Shown here: positions 42,040-51,056 of the stretch, one piece after another | Layout of the letters: each line of letters starts with the position of its first letter | Numbering within the stretch: position 1 is the first letter of the stretch | Assembly (NCBI RefSeq): GCF_001552175.1 | Contig: NZ_BCQR01000060.1 | Span: forward strand, 1-59,955 | Length of the DNA: 59,955 bases | Reading direction: 5' to 3' | From: Actinomadura kijaniata NBRC 14229 | Lineage (GTDB): Bacteria; Actinomycetota; Actinomycetes; Streptosporangiales; Streptosporangiaceae | The notes under the pieces: generated by a model | Told to the model about the DNA's origin: nothing | The model's input: only the letters and a program-made list of their open reading frames with translations | Databases searched by the model: none | Position numbers and translations under genes: made by a program

Positions 42040-44991
42040 GTGAATCGCCTGCCTATGCACGCGCTGCGCCGCACCCCGGACATCGATCTCGACGGCGAGT
42101 GGGACTTCCAGCTCCGGCGCTCACCGCACGAAGCGGACGGCGCCGCCTGGAAGACCGTCACCGTCCCGAGCCTGTGGACGATGCGCGAGCGCGAGGACCG
42201 GCCGCACTACACCAACGTCGTGATGCCGTTCCAGGAGGTGCCGCCGGCGGTCCCCGCCCACAACCCCGTCGGCGTCTACCGGCGCACGTTCGACTGGTCC
42301 CCGCGGCCGGGGCGCAGGGCCATCCTGCATGTGGGCGCCGCCGAGGGGCTGTTGACGGTCTCGCTCAACGGCGCACAGGTCGGGGTCAGCACCGACTCGC
42401 ACCTGGCCGCGGAGTTCGATGTCACCGGCGAACTCGTCGCCGGATCCAACACGCTTGAGCTCGCGGTCACCAAATGGTCGGCCGCCAGCTATCTGGAGGA
42501 CCAGGACCAGTGGTGGCAGTCGGGGCTGTCCCGCTCGGTCTTCCTGTACACCGTGCCGGATGTACGGCTCACCGATGTGGCCACGGTCGCCGACTACGAG
42601 CCGGCCTCCGGCCGCGGACGGCTGGAGGTGACCGTCTCCACCGCGGGACTGGACCATCTCGACGAGGTCGACTGGTCAGTGCGGATCGACGTTCTCGGCC
42701 GCACCGAGACGCGACCGGTCACCCCCCGCGTTCCCGCGCCCTCCTTCCCGCGGCCGAATCGTGACCGGTCGACGCGGCCGGAACCACTCGGGCTTCCCGA
42801 CGGCGTGATGGATCTGCTCAGCATGAACGCGGCGCAGGCGCCCATCCCCGAGGAGCTCGTCCCCGCCGCCGACCTCATGAAACGGATGACGGGGCCGCAG
42901 GCGCCAGCGGGCACCGCGGCGTTCGTCCTGGACGGCCTCGACGTCGACCCGTGGACGGCGGAGACCCCGCACCTGGAGGATCTGCGCGTGCGGCTGCTGT
43001 CCCCGGAGGGCGAGGCCGTCGACGAGACCCGGCTGCGGGTCGGGTTCCGCCGGGTCCGGATCGAGGGACGCGACCTTCTGGTCAACGGCCGGCGCGTCCT
43101 CATCCAGGGCGTCAACCGGCACGACGTCGACCCGCGTACCGGACGGGTCGTCTCCCGGGAGCTCATGCTGGCCGAGCTCTCGCTGCTCAAGCGGTTCAAC
43201 GTCAACGCGATCCGCACCTCGCACTACCCCAACGACCCGGCCTTCCTCGACCTGTGCGACGAGATCGGCTTCTACGTCGTCGACGAGGCCGACATCGAAG
43301 GGCACGCGTTCACCTCGACCCTCGCCCACGATCCGCGCTACCTGCCGGAGTTCCTGGAACGGATCTCCCGGATGGTGCTGCGCGACCGCAACCACCCGTC
43401 GGTGATCGTCTGGTCGCTCGGCAACGAGACCGGCTACGGGGCCAACCACGACGCGGCCGCGGCCTGGGTGCGCCGCTTCGACGGGACCCGGCCGCTGCAC
43501 TACGAGGGCGCCATCGCGCACGACTGGCACGCCGGGCACGCCGCCACCGACCTGGTGTGCCCGATGTATCCCTCCTTCGAGGCGCTCCAGGCGTTCTCCG
43601 CCGACCCGCGCGCCGACCGTCCGGTCATCGTGTGCGAGTACGCCCACTCCCAGGGCAATGGCACCGGCGGCCTGGCCGACTACTGGGAGCTGTTCGAGAA
43701 CCTGCCGGGCCTGCAGGGCGGCTTCATCTGGGAGTTCAAGGACCACGCCCTCGACCTCGACGGCGACGGCCGCCACCGCTACGGCGGCGACTTCGGCGAC
43801 GAGCCCAACGACGGCGTCGACTTCCTCAACGGCCTGGTCTTCCCCGACCTCACCCCGAAGCCGGCGCTGTACGAGGCGCGCGGCCTGTTCTGCCCGGTTC
43901 GCATCACCTCCGGAGCCGAGGACGCCGGGACCGGCACGCTGCGGCTGCTCAACCGGCAGACCTTCGCCGACCTCGGCGGCTACGACCTGGAGCTACGGGT
44001 GGAAACCGAAGCCGGGCCCGCAGGCGCGGTCACGCTCCCGGCGCCGCCGGCCGCCCCGGGCCGGGAGGCCACGATCAGCCTGCCCGAGGCGATCCGGGCG
44101 CGGCTGGGCACGGCCCTGGCGCTCACCGTGACCGTGCGCACCCGCCATGACGCGCTGTGGGCCCCGGCCGGGACGGAGGTCGGCGTCCACCAGGTCCGCT
44201 TCCCCCGTCCGGTGCCGCGACTGCCCCGCGGCATCGGCGGCATGGACGGGGAGCCGCGCCACCCGCTGCTGCGCCGTCCCCCGGCGCTCTGCCTGTGGCG
44301 AGCCCTCACCGACAACGACGCGGCGTTCGCGCTGGACAACCGCTTCGTCCGCTCGGGTTTCTTCCAGCTCACCCCGCTGGACGTCAAGACCGACGGAGCC
44401 GTCGTCATCACCCGTTACGCCGCGGCCTTCGGCGACGAGGTCGTGCACACCCGGACCGTCACGCCGCTGGCCGGCGGGGACTACCTGCTCGACGAGAAGG
44501 TGACCCTGCCCGACGGCATCGGCGACGGTCTGCGCGTGGGCATGGAGTTCGAGCTCACCGACGGCTTCGACCAGGCCCGCTGGGTCGGGCTGGGGCCGTG
44601 GGAGAACTACCCCGACCGGCGTGCCTCGGCCCTGCTCGGCGCGTGGGAGAGTCCCATCGACGAACTCGCCGTGCCGTACCTGAGGCCGCAGGAGAACGGC
44701 ACCCGAGGCGAGGTCACCGAACTCCTGCTGTCCGGCCCGGCCGGGACCGTCCGCACCCGTCACGCCACACCGCTGCACATGAACGTGAGCCGGTACACGG
44801 TGAGCGAGCTGGAGGCGGCCGCGCACTGGTGGGAGCTGCGGCCGAGCCGCAGGACCATTGTCCACCTCGACATCGCCCACCGGGGCGTCGGCACCGGCTT
44901 CCTCGGCCCCGACACCCGGCCCGCCCATCGGCCTTCCCGCAGTGAACACGCCTGGCGATGGCGGCTGACGCTCACCGAAGCAGGCCGCTGA
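42040..44991 (+). CDS. GH2 beta-galactosidase (LacZ type)
   Basis: Large family 2 hydrolase, 983 residues, of LacZ layout: jelly-roll sugar-binding domain (VYRRTFDW..., WSAASYLEDQDQWWQSGLSR), immunoglobulin-like domain, TIM barrel, and a C-terminal DUF4981 plus beta-sandwich (WVGLGPWENYPDRRAS, MNVSRYTVSELEAA). The acid/base is Glu 463 in SLGNETGYG; the nucleophile is Glu 533 in VCEYAHSQGNG. It has no signal peptide. It splits terminal beta-galactosides, such as xyloglucan or galactan side chains. GTG start with GAAGAGGAA upstream. An insertion near 225-300 (rich in Pro/Arg) lengthens the second domain. Confidence 0.92.
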   Translation: MNRLPMHALRRTPDIDLDGEWDFQLRRSPHEADGAAWKTVTVPSLWTMREREDRPHYTNVVMPFQEVPPAVPAHNPVGVYRRTFDWSPRPGRRAILHVGAAEGLLTVSLNGAQVGVSTDSHLAAEFDVTGELVAGSNTLELAVTKWSAASYLEDQDQWWQSGLSRSVFLYTVPDVRLTDVATVADYEPASGRGRLEVTVSTAGLDHLDEVDWSVRIDVLGRTETRPVTPRVPAPSFPRPNRDRSTRPEPLGLPDGVMDLLSMNAAQAPIPEELVPAADLMKRMTGPQAPAGTAAFVLDGLDVDPWTAETPHLEDLRVRLLSPEGEAVDETRLRVGFRRVRIEGRDLLVNGRRVLIQGVNRHDVDPRTGRVVSRELMLAELSLLKRFNVNAIRTSHYPNDPAFLDLCDEIGFYVVDEADIEGHAFTSTLAHDPRYLPEFLERISRMVLRDRNHPSVIVWSLGNETGYGANHDAAAAWVRRFDGTRPLHYEGAIAHDWHAGHAATDLVCPMYPSFEALQAFSADPRADRPVIVCEYAHSQGNGTGGLADYWELFENLPGLQGGFIWEFKDHALDLDGDGRHRYGGDFGDEPNDGVDFLNGLVFPDLTPKPALYEARGLFCPVRITSGAEDAGTGTLRLLNRQTFADLGGYDLELRVETEAGPAGAVTLPAPPAAPGREATISLPEAIRARLGTALALTVTVRTRHDALWAPAGTEVGVHQVRFPRPVPRLPRGIGGMDGEPRHPLLRRPPALCLWRALTDNDAAFALDNRFVRSGFFQLTPLDVKTDGAVVITRYAAAFGDEVVHTRTVTPLAGGDYLLDEKVTLPDGIGDGLRVGMEFELTDGFDQARWVGLGPWENYPDRRASALLGAWESPIDELAVPYLRPQENGTRGEVTELLLSGPAGTVRTRHATPLHMNVSRYTVSELEAAAHWWELRPSRRTIVHLDIAHRGVGTGFLGPDTRPAHRPSRSEHAWRWRLTLTEAGR

Positions 44992-45013
44992 CACGCGAAA
45001 GGGGACCTCCAGC

Positions 45014-45035
45014 ACGGCGGCGTCACCGCCGCCGT
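45014..45035 (+). terminator. Hairpin after the GH2 gene
   Basis: A perfect 9-bp stem, ACGGCGGCG (45014-45022) with CGCCGCCGT (45027-45035), with a 4-base loop, 22 bp after the GH2 stop and just upstream of the lacI operator. It would separate the GH3-GH2 transcript from lacI. Confidence 0.6.
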
Positions 45036-45061
45036 CGGTCACTCTGTGAGATAGTGAGATT

Positions 45062-45077
45062 GCTTGCGCGCGCAAGC
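45062..45077. promoter_or_regulatory. LacI operator before lacI (best copy)
   Basis: The perfect 16-bp palindrome GCTTGCGCGCGCAAGC, ending 29 bp before the lacI GTG. It has the central CG of LacI/GalR-family operators. It is taken as the reference site for the regulon. Confidence 0.75.
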
Positions 45078-45106
45078 CATGCGAGCGGTCCCGGGGTGGA
45101 GATTCA

Positions 45107-46102
45107 GTGGCTGAGCGAACAAAGCGTGTCACCGCGGCGGACGTCGCCCGAGCGCTGGGACTGTCCCGCGCCACCGTGGGATATGTGCTCAACAACACCC
45201 CGGGCCAGACCATCCCCGCCGCCACCCGCGAGCGGGTCCTGGCCGAGGCCGAGCGCCTGGGCTACCGGCCGCACCGGGCGGCCCAGGCCCTCGCCAGCGG
45301 CCGCAGCATGATCATCCTGTTGGTGCTGCCGGACTGGCCTCTGGAGTACGGCCTGCGCCGGAACCTGGAGACGGCCTCCCAGGTGCTCGACGACGCCGGC
45401 TACTCCCTGGTGACCCACACCAGGCACGAGGGCGGGCACGCCCGGCCGCTCTGGGAGTCGCTCAACCCCGACGTCGTCATCGCCTGGACGCCCATCACCG
45501 ACGCCGAGCGCGCCTCCATGCGCGCCAGCGGCATCACCAGGATCCTGCCCGCGCCCCGGCGGCAGCGCTCCTTCCTGGCCTCCCCCACGCTCACCGCGGG
45601 CACCCGCCTGCAGATCGAGCACCTGCACGAGCGAGGCCACCGCAGAGTCGGTTTCGCGGCGAGCGGCGACCGGCGCGTCGCACTGATGTCGCAGGGGCGC
45701 GCGGCGGCGGCGCGGCAGGCCGCAGACCGGCTCGGCCTCGACGTCCTGGACATCCGGCCAGTGGAGCACGGCGACGACAGCATCGCCGAAGCCGTACGGG
45801 CATGGCACCACGAGGGCGTCACCGGCGTCGCCGCCTTCAACGACGACATCGCCGCGATGATCGTCGCCGCCGCGCTGCGCGCCGGCCTGTCCGTACCCGC
45901 GGACCTGGCCGTCATCGGGCATGACGACACCCCGCTGGCGGGCATGCTCTACCCGTCCCTGTCCAGCGTGGGCATCGACAGCGTCGGGCTGGGGCGCCAC
46001 CTGGCCGACCTCGCCCTCCGCACCGCGCGGGACGAGCCGCTGCCGGAGGTCGCCCCCGACCTCCACGCCCGCGTCGTCCCCCGGGAATCCACCGGGCGAT
46101 GA
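45107..46102 (+). CDS. LacI-family transcriptional regulator
   Basis: A sugar-responsive repressor of 331 residues. The helix-turn-helix and hinge are in VTAADVARALGLSRATVGYV and NNTPG...RVLAEAERLGYRPHRAAQAL, followed by the periplasmic-binding-protein-like effector domain (FNDDIAAMIVAAALRAGLSV, IGHDDTPLAGMLYPSLSSV). It probably represses itself and the glycoside genes that carry the CTTGCGCGCGCAAG palindrome, with a mono- or disaccharide as inducer. GTG start with GGTGGAG upstream. Confidence 0.9.
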   Translation: MAERTKRVTAADVARALGLSRATVGYVLNNTPGQTIPAATRERVLAEAERLGYRPHRAAQALASGRSMIILLVLPDWPLEYGLRRNLETASQVLDDAGYSLVTHTRHEGGHARPLWESLNPDVVIAWTPITDAERASMRASGITRILPAPRRQRSFLASPTLTAGTRLQIEHLHERGHRRVGFAASGDRRVALMSQGRAAAARQAADRLGLDVLDIRPVEHGDDSIAEAVRAWHHEGVTGVAAFNDDIAAMIVAAALRAGLSVPADLAVIGHDDTPLAGMLYPSLSSVGIDSVGLGRHLADLALRTARDEPLPEVAPDLHARVVPRESTGR

Positions 46103-46154
46103 GGCGACGCGGCTGCGATTCCCACCGGTCATCGCCAGAACACCAGGAGCTGGA

Positions 46155-46592
46155 ATGCCACTGCCAGAAGAGTACGGACCGAGCCCCTACGCCCCGGTCG
46201 CCGAGCAGGTGGAGCTGTATGAGCGCAGCGACGGCGTGGAAGGCGGCACCCTGCGGGGCAAGCCCGTCATCATCCTCACGACCAGGGGCGCGAAGTCTGG
46301 GAAGATCAGGAAAACTCCGCTGATGCGGGTCACCGACGGCACCCGCTACGCCGTCGTCGCCTCCCAGGGCGGTGCCCCCACCCATCCCTCCTGGTACCAC
46401 AACATCATGGCCGACCCGCACGTCTCCTTGCAGGACGGCGCAGTCGTGCGCGACTACGTCGCGCGCCGCGTCGAGGGCGAGGAACGCGAGAAATGGTGGG
46501 CCATGGCCGTAGAGGTCTGGCCCGACTACGACGAGTACCGCCGGAAGACCGATCGCGACATCCCGGTGGTCGTTCTCGAACCGTCCTCCTGA
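46155..46592 (+). CDS. Deazaflavin (F420)-dependent nitroreductase-family protein
   Basis: A 145-residue Ddn-type split beta-barrel protein. GGTLRGKPVIILTTRGAKSG (20 residues at about 30-49) is followed by KIRKTPLMRV, and GGAPTHPSWYHNIMADPHV is the F420-binding signature. Members reduce nitro groups, quinones or other electrophiles with F420H2. The ATG at 46155 has AGGAG upstream. It follows lacI by 52 bp on the same strand and may be read through from it, but it has no evident link with sugar use. It converges on the GH43 gene (35-bp gap). Confidence 0.86.
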   Translation: MPLPEEYGPSPYAPVAEQVELYERSDGVEGGTLRGKPVIILTTRGAKSGKIRKTPLMRVTDGTRYAVVASQGGAPTHPSWYHNIMADPHVSLQDGAVVRDYVARRVEGEEREKWWAMAVEVWPDYDEYRRKTDRDIPVVVLEPSS

Positions 46593-46627
46593 CCGCCGCA
46601 TCGCCCTTGAGTGACGGCTGACCCCGG

Positions 46628-48175
46628 TCAGGGCTGGAGACCTCCGGTGTCTTCCGCGCCCTGGCCCGCGTCAGGCGTGAGCGCACCGGACCGGCCGGCG
46701 GCCGGTGGATGGGGGTGGTACGAGATTTCCTGCACCGCAATGCTTCCCTCGACGGGCTCGACGCCGAACGTGCGACCGGTGAACCCACCGGCCACCTCCG
46801 TCGACAGATAGCGTCCGTCGACCGTTCCGAGCACCTGCGACGTCCCGTCGGGAGCCACGACCGACAGCTCGATGATGTCGGGCTCGTGCCGCGGGATGGG
46901 CGGAGTCACCTCGGGTTCGCGAGCCGAGATGCGCAGCGTCACCTCCTGGCCAGAAGGCACGGTGACCCGGGCGAGAGTCGTGCCGGCCGGTCCGATCACC
47001 ACGCTCGCCTCGACATGCTCGGCGCTCGCGGTCAACCCGTACCAGTGATCCCGATCGATGCGCACGAGGAACCGGCCGGTGCCGGCGGATGTGTCGAGGC
47101 GAGCCTCGGCGGTCCATTCGAGGTCGCGTGCGCGCGCGACCAGCATCGGCCGCGGCGCCTGGTCCGAGGGTGCGGTGAGGACCAGCCGGCCGGCCGCCTC
47201 GTGCCGGGCGAACGTTCCAGGGTGGCGATTGGGGGAGATCCAGCGGTCGTCGAGGTCGGCGGTCTCGAATCGATCGACGAAGGAGTGGTCCCGCGGAGTC
47301 GCCTCGAAGCGCTCCTCGTCAACGACGGGCCAGCCGTCGATCCATTCCACGCCCGCGATGAAGGTCTCCCGTCCGTTGGTGTGGAACATCGGGGTCTGAC
47401 CACGCGGGCGGACGCCGAGATACACCATCGCCCATGAGCCATCGGTCAGTTCGACGAGGTCGGCATGGCCGGTGTTCTGGACGGGGTGGCCGGTGCTGCG
47501 ATGAGTGAGGACGGGGTTCGCCGGTGCGGCCTCGAACGGCTCGTCCAGCGAAGGCGACCGTGCGATGGTGACCACATGGCCGCGCTCCGTGCCGCCCTCG
47601 GCGAGCATGAGGTACCACCACCCGTCCCGCCGGTAGAGGTGCGGGCCTTCCGGATAGGCCAGCCCGGTGCCCGGCCAGAGCAGTCGCGGGGGAGACAGGA
47701 GCGCGCCCGTCTCGAGATCGATGGGCGCACTGGCGATGCCGTGCCGGTCCGGGAGCGCGGACGCCCACGTCAGATGGCACGTCCCGGTCTCGTCCCAGGC
47801 GAGGTCCGGGTCGATGCCGACGGCGCCCTCAACGTGGACGGCGGGCGACCACGGCCCGGCCGGATCGTCGGCGGACACGATCAACTGGCCCCGATGGAAC
47901 TCGACCACATTCGTCGTGACGAGCCAGAACTTCCCGCCGTGGTACCGAAGCGTGGGGGCGTACACACCGGTGCTCGGCGGCGCCATGCCGAGGTTGAGCT
48001 GGTCGGGCCGTTGCAGCGCGTTCGTGACCGGCGTCCACGTGGTCAGGTCCGTGCTCTGGTGGATGGGAACTCCGGGCAGGTACTCGAAGCTGGAGTTCGC
48101 CAGATAGTAGGTGTCTCCCGCTCGGCAGATGGACGGGTCGGGATAGAACCCCGCAATGATGGGCGTTGTCGTCAA
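46628..48175 (-). CDS. GH43 beta-xylosidase/arabinofuranosidase
   Basis: Family 43 five-bladed propeller hydrolase, 515 residues. The base is Asp 13 (FYPDPS), the pKa-tuning Asp 122 (GIDPDL) and the acid Glu 176 (AYPEGPHLY). The C-terminal part from about 320 is the beta-sandwich of two-domain GH43 enzymes (YGLTASAEHVEASVVIG). It removes xylose or arabinose from hemicellulose oligomers inside the cell. The TTG start at 48175 is well supported: AGGAGAGG lies six bases upstream and the protein begins exactly at the domain. It lies 279 bp downstream of the second GH1 gene. Confidence 0.9.
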   Translation of the reverse strand: MTTTPIIAGFYPDPSICRAGDTYYLANSSFEYLPGVPIHQSTDLTTWTPVTNALQRPDQLNLGMAPPSTGVYAPTLRYHGGKFWLVTTNVVEFHRGQLIVSADDPAGPWSPAVHVEGAVGIDPDLAWDETGTCHLTWASALPDRHGIASAPIDLETGALLSPPRLLWPGTGLAYPEGPHLYRRDGWWYLMLAEGGTERGHVVTIARSPSLDEPFEAAPANPVLTHRSTGHPVQNTGHADLVELTDGSWAMVYLGVRPRGQTPMFHTNGRETFIAGVEWIDGWPVVDEERFEATPRDHSFVDRFETADLDDRWISPNRHPGTFARHEAAGRLVLTAPSDQAPRPMLVARARDLEWTAEARLDTSAGTGRFLVRIDRDHWYGLTASAEHVEASVVIGPAGTTLARVTVPSGQEVTLRISAREPEVTPPIPRHEPDIIELSVVAPDGTSQVLGTVDGRYLSTEVAGGFTGRTFGVEPVEGSIAVQEISYHPHPPAAGRSGALTPDAGQGAEDTGGLQP

Positions 48176-48454
48176 CCTGTACCTCTCCTAAGTCGCCATG
48201 GGGCGGTGCGTCATGGGCGCGGCTTGGGCTCGGCGGCCTTGTAGCGCTCCTGGGCGTGGTGCGGTCAGGAGGCGCGGAGGTCCGCGGGTTCCCCGCGGAT
48301 CTGGAGGCTCATCCCGAGCAGATCTCATGACCACATCGGGGCGATCCGTGCGCGTACGCCGTCGGCGCAGCGGACAGTGGCTTCGCAGGAGCGGTCGACA
48401 CCGTCGCGGCCCCGGGCACGCGCGTGACCGATGGTTCGCACCTCGCCGCCCCGA

Positions 48455-49627
48455 TCAGATGGCGTTCGCCTTCGCGACCTGCCCGAGCCATGCGAGGCTG
48501 GGTTTCGGGTGGCGTTCGAATGTGGTCCGGTCGACCGCGACGAGCCCGAAGGTCGGCTCCCAGCGCCCCCACTCGAAATTGTCCAGCAGGCTCCAGTGCA
48601 GATAGGCCCGCACGTCAATGCCGTCCTCGACGGCGTCGAGCAGGCCGTTCAGCGCTGCGGTCGTGTACGCGACGCGTCGGTCGTCGTCGGCGGTGGCGAT
48701 GCCGTTCTCGGTGACGAGGATCGGGACGTCGCCGACGACGTCATGGGTGTGGCGCAGGGCGATGCCGAGCGCGTCGGGCCGGTAAGCCCAACCCATCAGG
48801 GTGTTGTCGGGGTGCTCGGGGTGCGGGACGACGCCGTCCTCAGTGACCATCTGGCTGGTGTAGGACTGCACGCCGACGAAGTCGTCGTCGCGTGCGGGCT
48901 CAAGGTACATGTCCTCCCACAGGTGCTGCACCTCGGCGTGCCTGGCCTCGGCGCCCGGCGCGGGGAGGAGCGCCTGGTTGGCCACGGTCCATCCGACTTT
49001 CGCGCCGGTCGCCTCGCGAACCAGCGGCGCGGCGGCGCGGTGGGCGGCGATGAGGGCCTCGCCGATCTCGGCGTCAGGCTGGGCGCCGACGAACTGGTAC
49101 TCCTTGCCTTCGGCGATCCGCCGCTGCTGCCCGTGGTTCACCGCGACGATGTTCGGTTCGTTGATGGTGCACACCCACTCGACCCCGTCGAGGATCGTGC
49201 ACGCCTGCTCGACATAACGGGTGAAGACCTCGACGGCGTCCTTGGCGAGCCATGCCCCGTTCTCCCCGAACCAGATGGGGTGAGTGAAGTGATGCAAGGT
49301 GACGACAGGGGCGAGGCCCATCCGCCTCGCAGTGTCGATCATGCGGCGATAGTGCGCCAGTTCCGCTCGGGAGAACCTTCCGGGGCTCGGCTCGATCCGC
49401 GACCATTCGATGCTGAAGCGGTAGGCGTTGAGGCCGGCGTCCGCCAGGAGGGTCATGTCCTCCTCGTACCGGTGGTAGCTGTCGACGGCGTCGCCGCTGA
49501 ACTGGACGCCGTACTCGGCGGCGGTGTGCTCTAGCTGCCACCAGTCGTTGTTGAGGTTGTTTCCTTCGATCTGGTGCGCGGCGGTCGCCGCACCCCAGAG
49601 GAAGCTCTGAGGGAAGGTCCTGGGCAT
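48455..49627 (-). CDS. GH1 beta-glucosidase-type hydrolase, copy 2
   Basis: Family 1 glycoside hydrolase, 390 residues, shorter than the usual 440-470 but with the whole catalytic set: Glu 157 in TINEP and Glu 307 in VTENG, SFLWGAATAAHQIEG at the start and WSLLDNFEWGRWEP near the end. The shortening is in loops, and it is only distantly similar to the copy at 34896-36281, so specificity probably differs. ATG with GAAGGAG upstream. LacI-type operators lie 190-250 bp upstream. The 279 bp after it contains decayed-looking sequence on the same strand, with no recognised gene, before the GH43 start. Confidence 0.9.
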   Translation of the reverse strand: MPRTFPQSFLWGAATAAHQIEGNNLNNDWWQLEHTAAEYGVQFSGDAVDSYHRYEEDMTLLADAGLNAYRFSIEWSRIEPSPGRFSRAELAHYRRMIDTARRMGLAPVVTLHHFTHPIWFGENGAWLAKDAVEVFTRYVEQACTILDGVEWVCTINEPNIVAVNHGQQRRIAEGKEYQFVGAQPDAEIGEALIAAHRAAAPLVREATGAKVGWTVANQALLPAPGAEARHAEVQHLWEDMYLEPARDDDFVGVQSYTSQMVTEDGVVPHPEHPDNTLMGWAYRPDALGIALRHTHDVVGDVPILVTENGIATADDDRRVAYTTAALNGLLDAVEDGIDVRAYLHWSLLDNFEWGRWEPTFGLVAVDRTTFERHPKPSLAWLGQVAKANAI

Positions 49628-49819
49628 GGTGCTGCTCTCCTTCGGGCGTTCCTCGGGATCGGCGTGGGCGGATGCGCGAACAACAGGCTCAAGGTCATGG
49701 CGGAGGCCGCGGCGGCTCTCGCATCCGTCGATCCGCTGTCCCGCCGTCAGCCGTGCGACCGGCGTGAGGCGGGGCCCTCACGGCGCTTCCGCGGGTGAGG
49801 GGCGTGGTCGAGGACGTCA

Positions 49820-49833
49820 CTTACGCGCGCAAG
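49820..49833. promoter_or_regulatory. LacI-type operator before GH1 copy 2, proximal
   Basis: CTTACGCGCGCAAG, 13 of 14 to the lacI operator, 193 bp upstream of the GH1 start. The surrounding 467-bp gap (49628-50094) contains no gene that I recognise. Confidence 0.6.
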
Positions 49834-49864
49834 TTCTGGTGTGCCGAATGGTACGAGCGTCTCA

Positions 49865-49878
49865 CTTGCCCGTGCAAG
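49865..49878. promoter_or_regulatory. LacI-type operator before GH1 copy 2, distal
   Basis: CTTGCCCGTGCAAG, 12 of 14 to the lacI operator, centred 45 bp from the proximal site. Confidence 0.5.
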
Positions 49879-50094
49879 CCCTTGTCACGTCCGAATCGGG
49901 GCGACCGTCCACGGATCGGCGTCGGCGCGGAGCGGCCCCCGTTCGCCACCCGGGCGGACTCCGCCCGGCCTGTTGCATCCTCTGCCGCCCGGACCATCGG
50001 ATCTCGACGAGGCGAAGGACGGGGGAGAGGTTTTGTGTAACAGGGACGCGATGAAGGGCGGGATCGCGGTTCCGTAGGGCCTCGACCTTGGGCG

Positions 50095-50832
50095 CTACGT
50101 CGGGGGCCTGAAGATCGGTGCCAACGGCACCGGGCGGCTCTGCGTCGCCTCGCCGCCGGCACCGGGCGTCGAGCCGGCACCCAACGATTCGACCGCGGCG
50201 ATCGTGCTGTCGATGACCATGTCGTAGAGGCGCTCATAAGCTCTGGGCATCGAGTCGAGGACCGGAACCACGCGAGCGCGGTCCTCCTCGTTTTCCTCGC
50301 GGAGCGCCTCGCGCAAGACCGCATAGGGCTCGCCCGGCGGGGCCTCCCGGGAGGCCAGGGTGGCATGGCCGACGGTCGTCGTGCTGATGAACGTGATCGC
50401 CAGTGCCAGGTCGTCGTCGCTGAGCGCCAGCGGCCGCAGCATCTCTGTCAACATGATGAGCGACGGCAGCCAGTTCGCCTTGCTGGGAGCGGCGATATAG
50501 GGCAGCAACTGCGGATACGGCCGCAGGTGCCGCATGCTCGTCAGCATCCAGTCGCGCAGCTGTTCCTGCCAGGTCGCGCCGGCCGGCCGGTCGAACCGCA
50601 TACCCGCCACCACCCGGTCCGCGACTGCCTGGAGGAGGTCGTCGCGGTCCGGGAAATACCTGTACAGCGCCATGGGGGCCGACCCGACGGCGGCCGCCAC
50701 CCGCTTGATCGTCAGTGGCCTCCCCGGGTCCCCGTAGACCAGCGCCACGGCGGCGTCGATGATCTCGTCGCGGGACAACCGGGCCGGGCGGCCGCGGCCG
50801 CGCGGGGGCGCGCCTGGTGATGACCGAGTCAC
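50095..50832 (-). CDS. TetR-family transcriptional regulator
   Basis: A repressor of about 245 residues. The N-terminal helix-turn-helix is in LSRDEIIDAAVALVYGD...LTIKRVAAAVGSAPMALYRYF; the C-terminal ligand domain is of the TetR_C type (ALSDDDLALAITFISTTTVGHA). I chose the GTG at 50832 (GAGAGGGA upstream), which removes 23 non-conserved residues. It is divergent from the second GH3 gene, with a strong dyad between them, and so is probably its regulator. The ligand is unknown. Confidence 0.85.
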   Translation of the reverse strand: MTRSSPGAPPRGRGRPARLSRDEIIDAAVALVYGDPGRPLTIKRVAAAVGSAPMALYRYFPDRDDLLQAVADRVVAGMRFDRPAGATWQEQLRDWMLTSMRHLRPYPQLLPYIAAPSKANWLPSLIMLTEMLRPLALSDDDLALAITFISTTTVGHATLASREAPPGEPYAVLREALREENEEDRARVVPVLDSMPRAYERLYDMVIDSTIAAVESLGAGSTPGAGGEATQSRPVPLAPIFRPPT

Positions 50833-50950
50833 TGACGTCCCTCTCACCGCTCGATGACCTGCCGCGAGCCTCTCAAGGATAGTCGAACAGGGGTCGCCCA
50901 CCGGCCGATGCCCGCCGGTCGGGGACGACGGATCTTGAATCCGGGCGGTG

Positions 50951-50973
50951 TTTAGCGTAATAGTTACGTTAAA
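50951..50973. promoter_or_regulatory. Candidate TetR operator
   Basis: TTTAGCGTAA-N3-TTACGTTAAA, a 23-bp dyad with one mismatch, between the divergent tetR and GH3 genes (84 bp from the GH3 start). AT-rich in a GC-rich background and of normal TetR operator size. Confidence 0.65.
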
Positions 50974-51056
50974 TCAGGCGGACGGCCCGCACGGTCTGCG
51001 CTGCAGCACGGTCCCCGGACGGCTTCCCGCCCTTCTCCTCACCTCAAGGACCTGTC

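Noticed and set aside
48176..48454. A small gene between GH1 copy 2 and GH43
   Set aside because: Minus-strand pieces such as GHARARGRDGVDRSCEATVRC look protein-like but are broken by stops and match nothing I know; at most a remnant.
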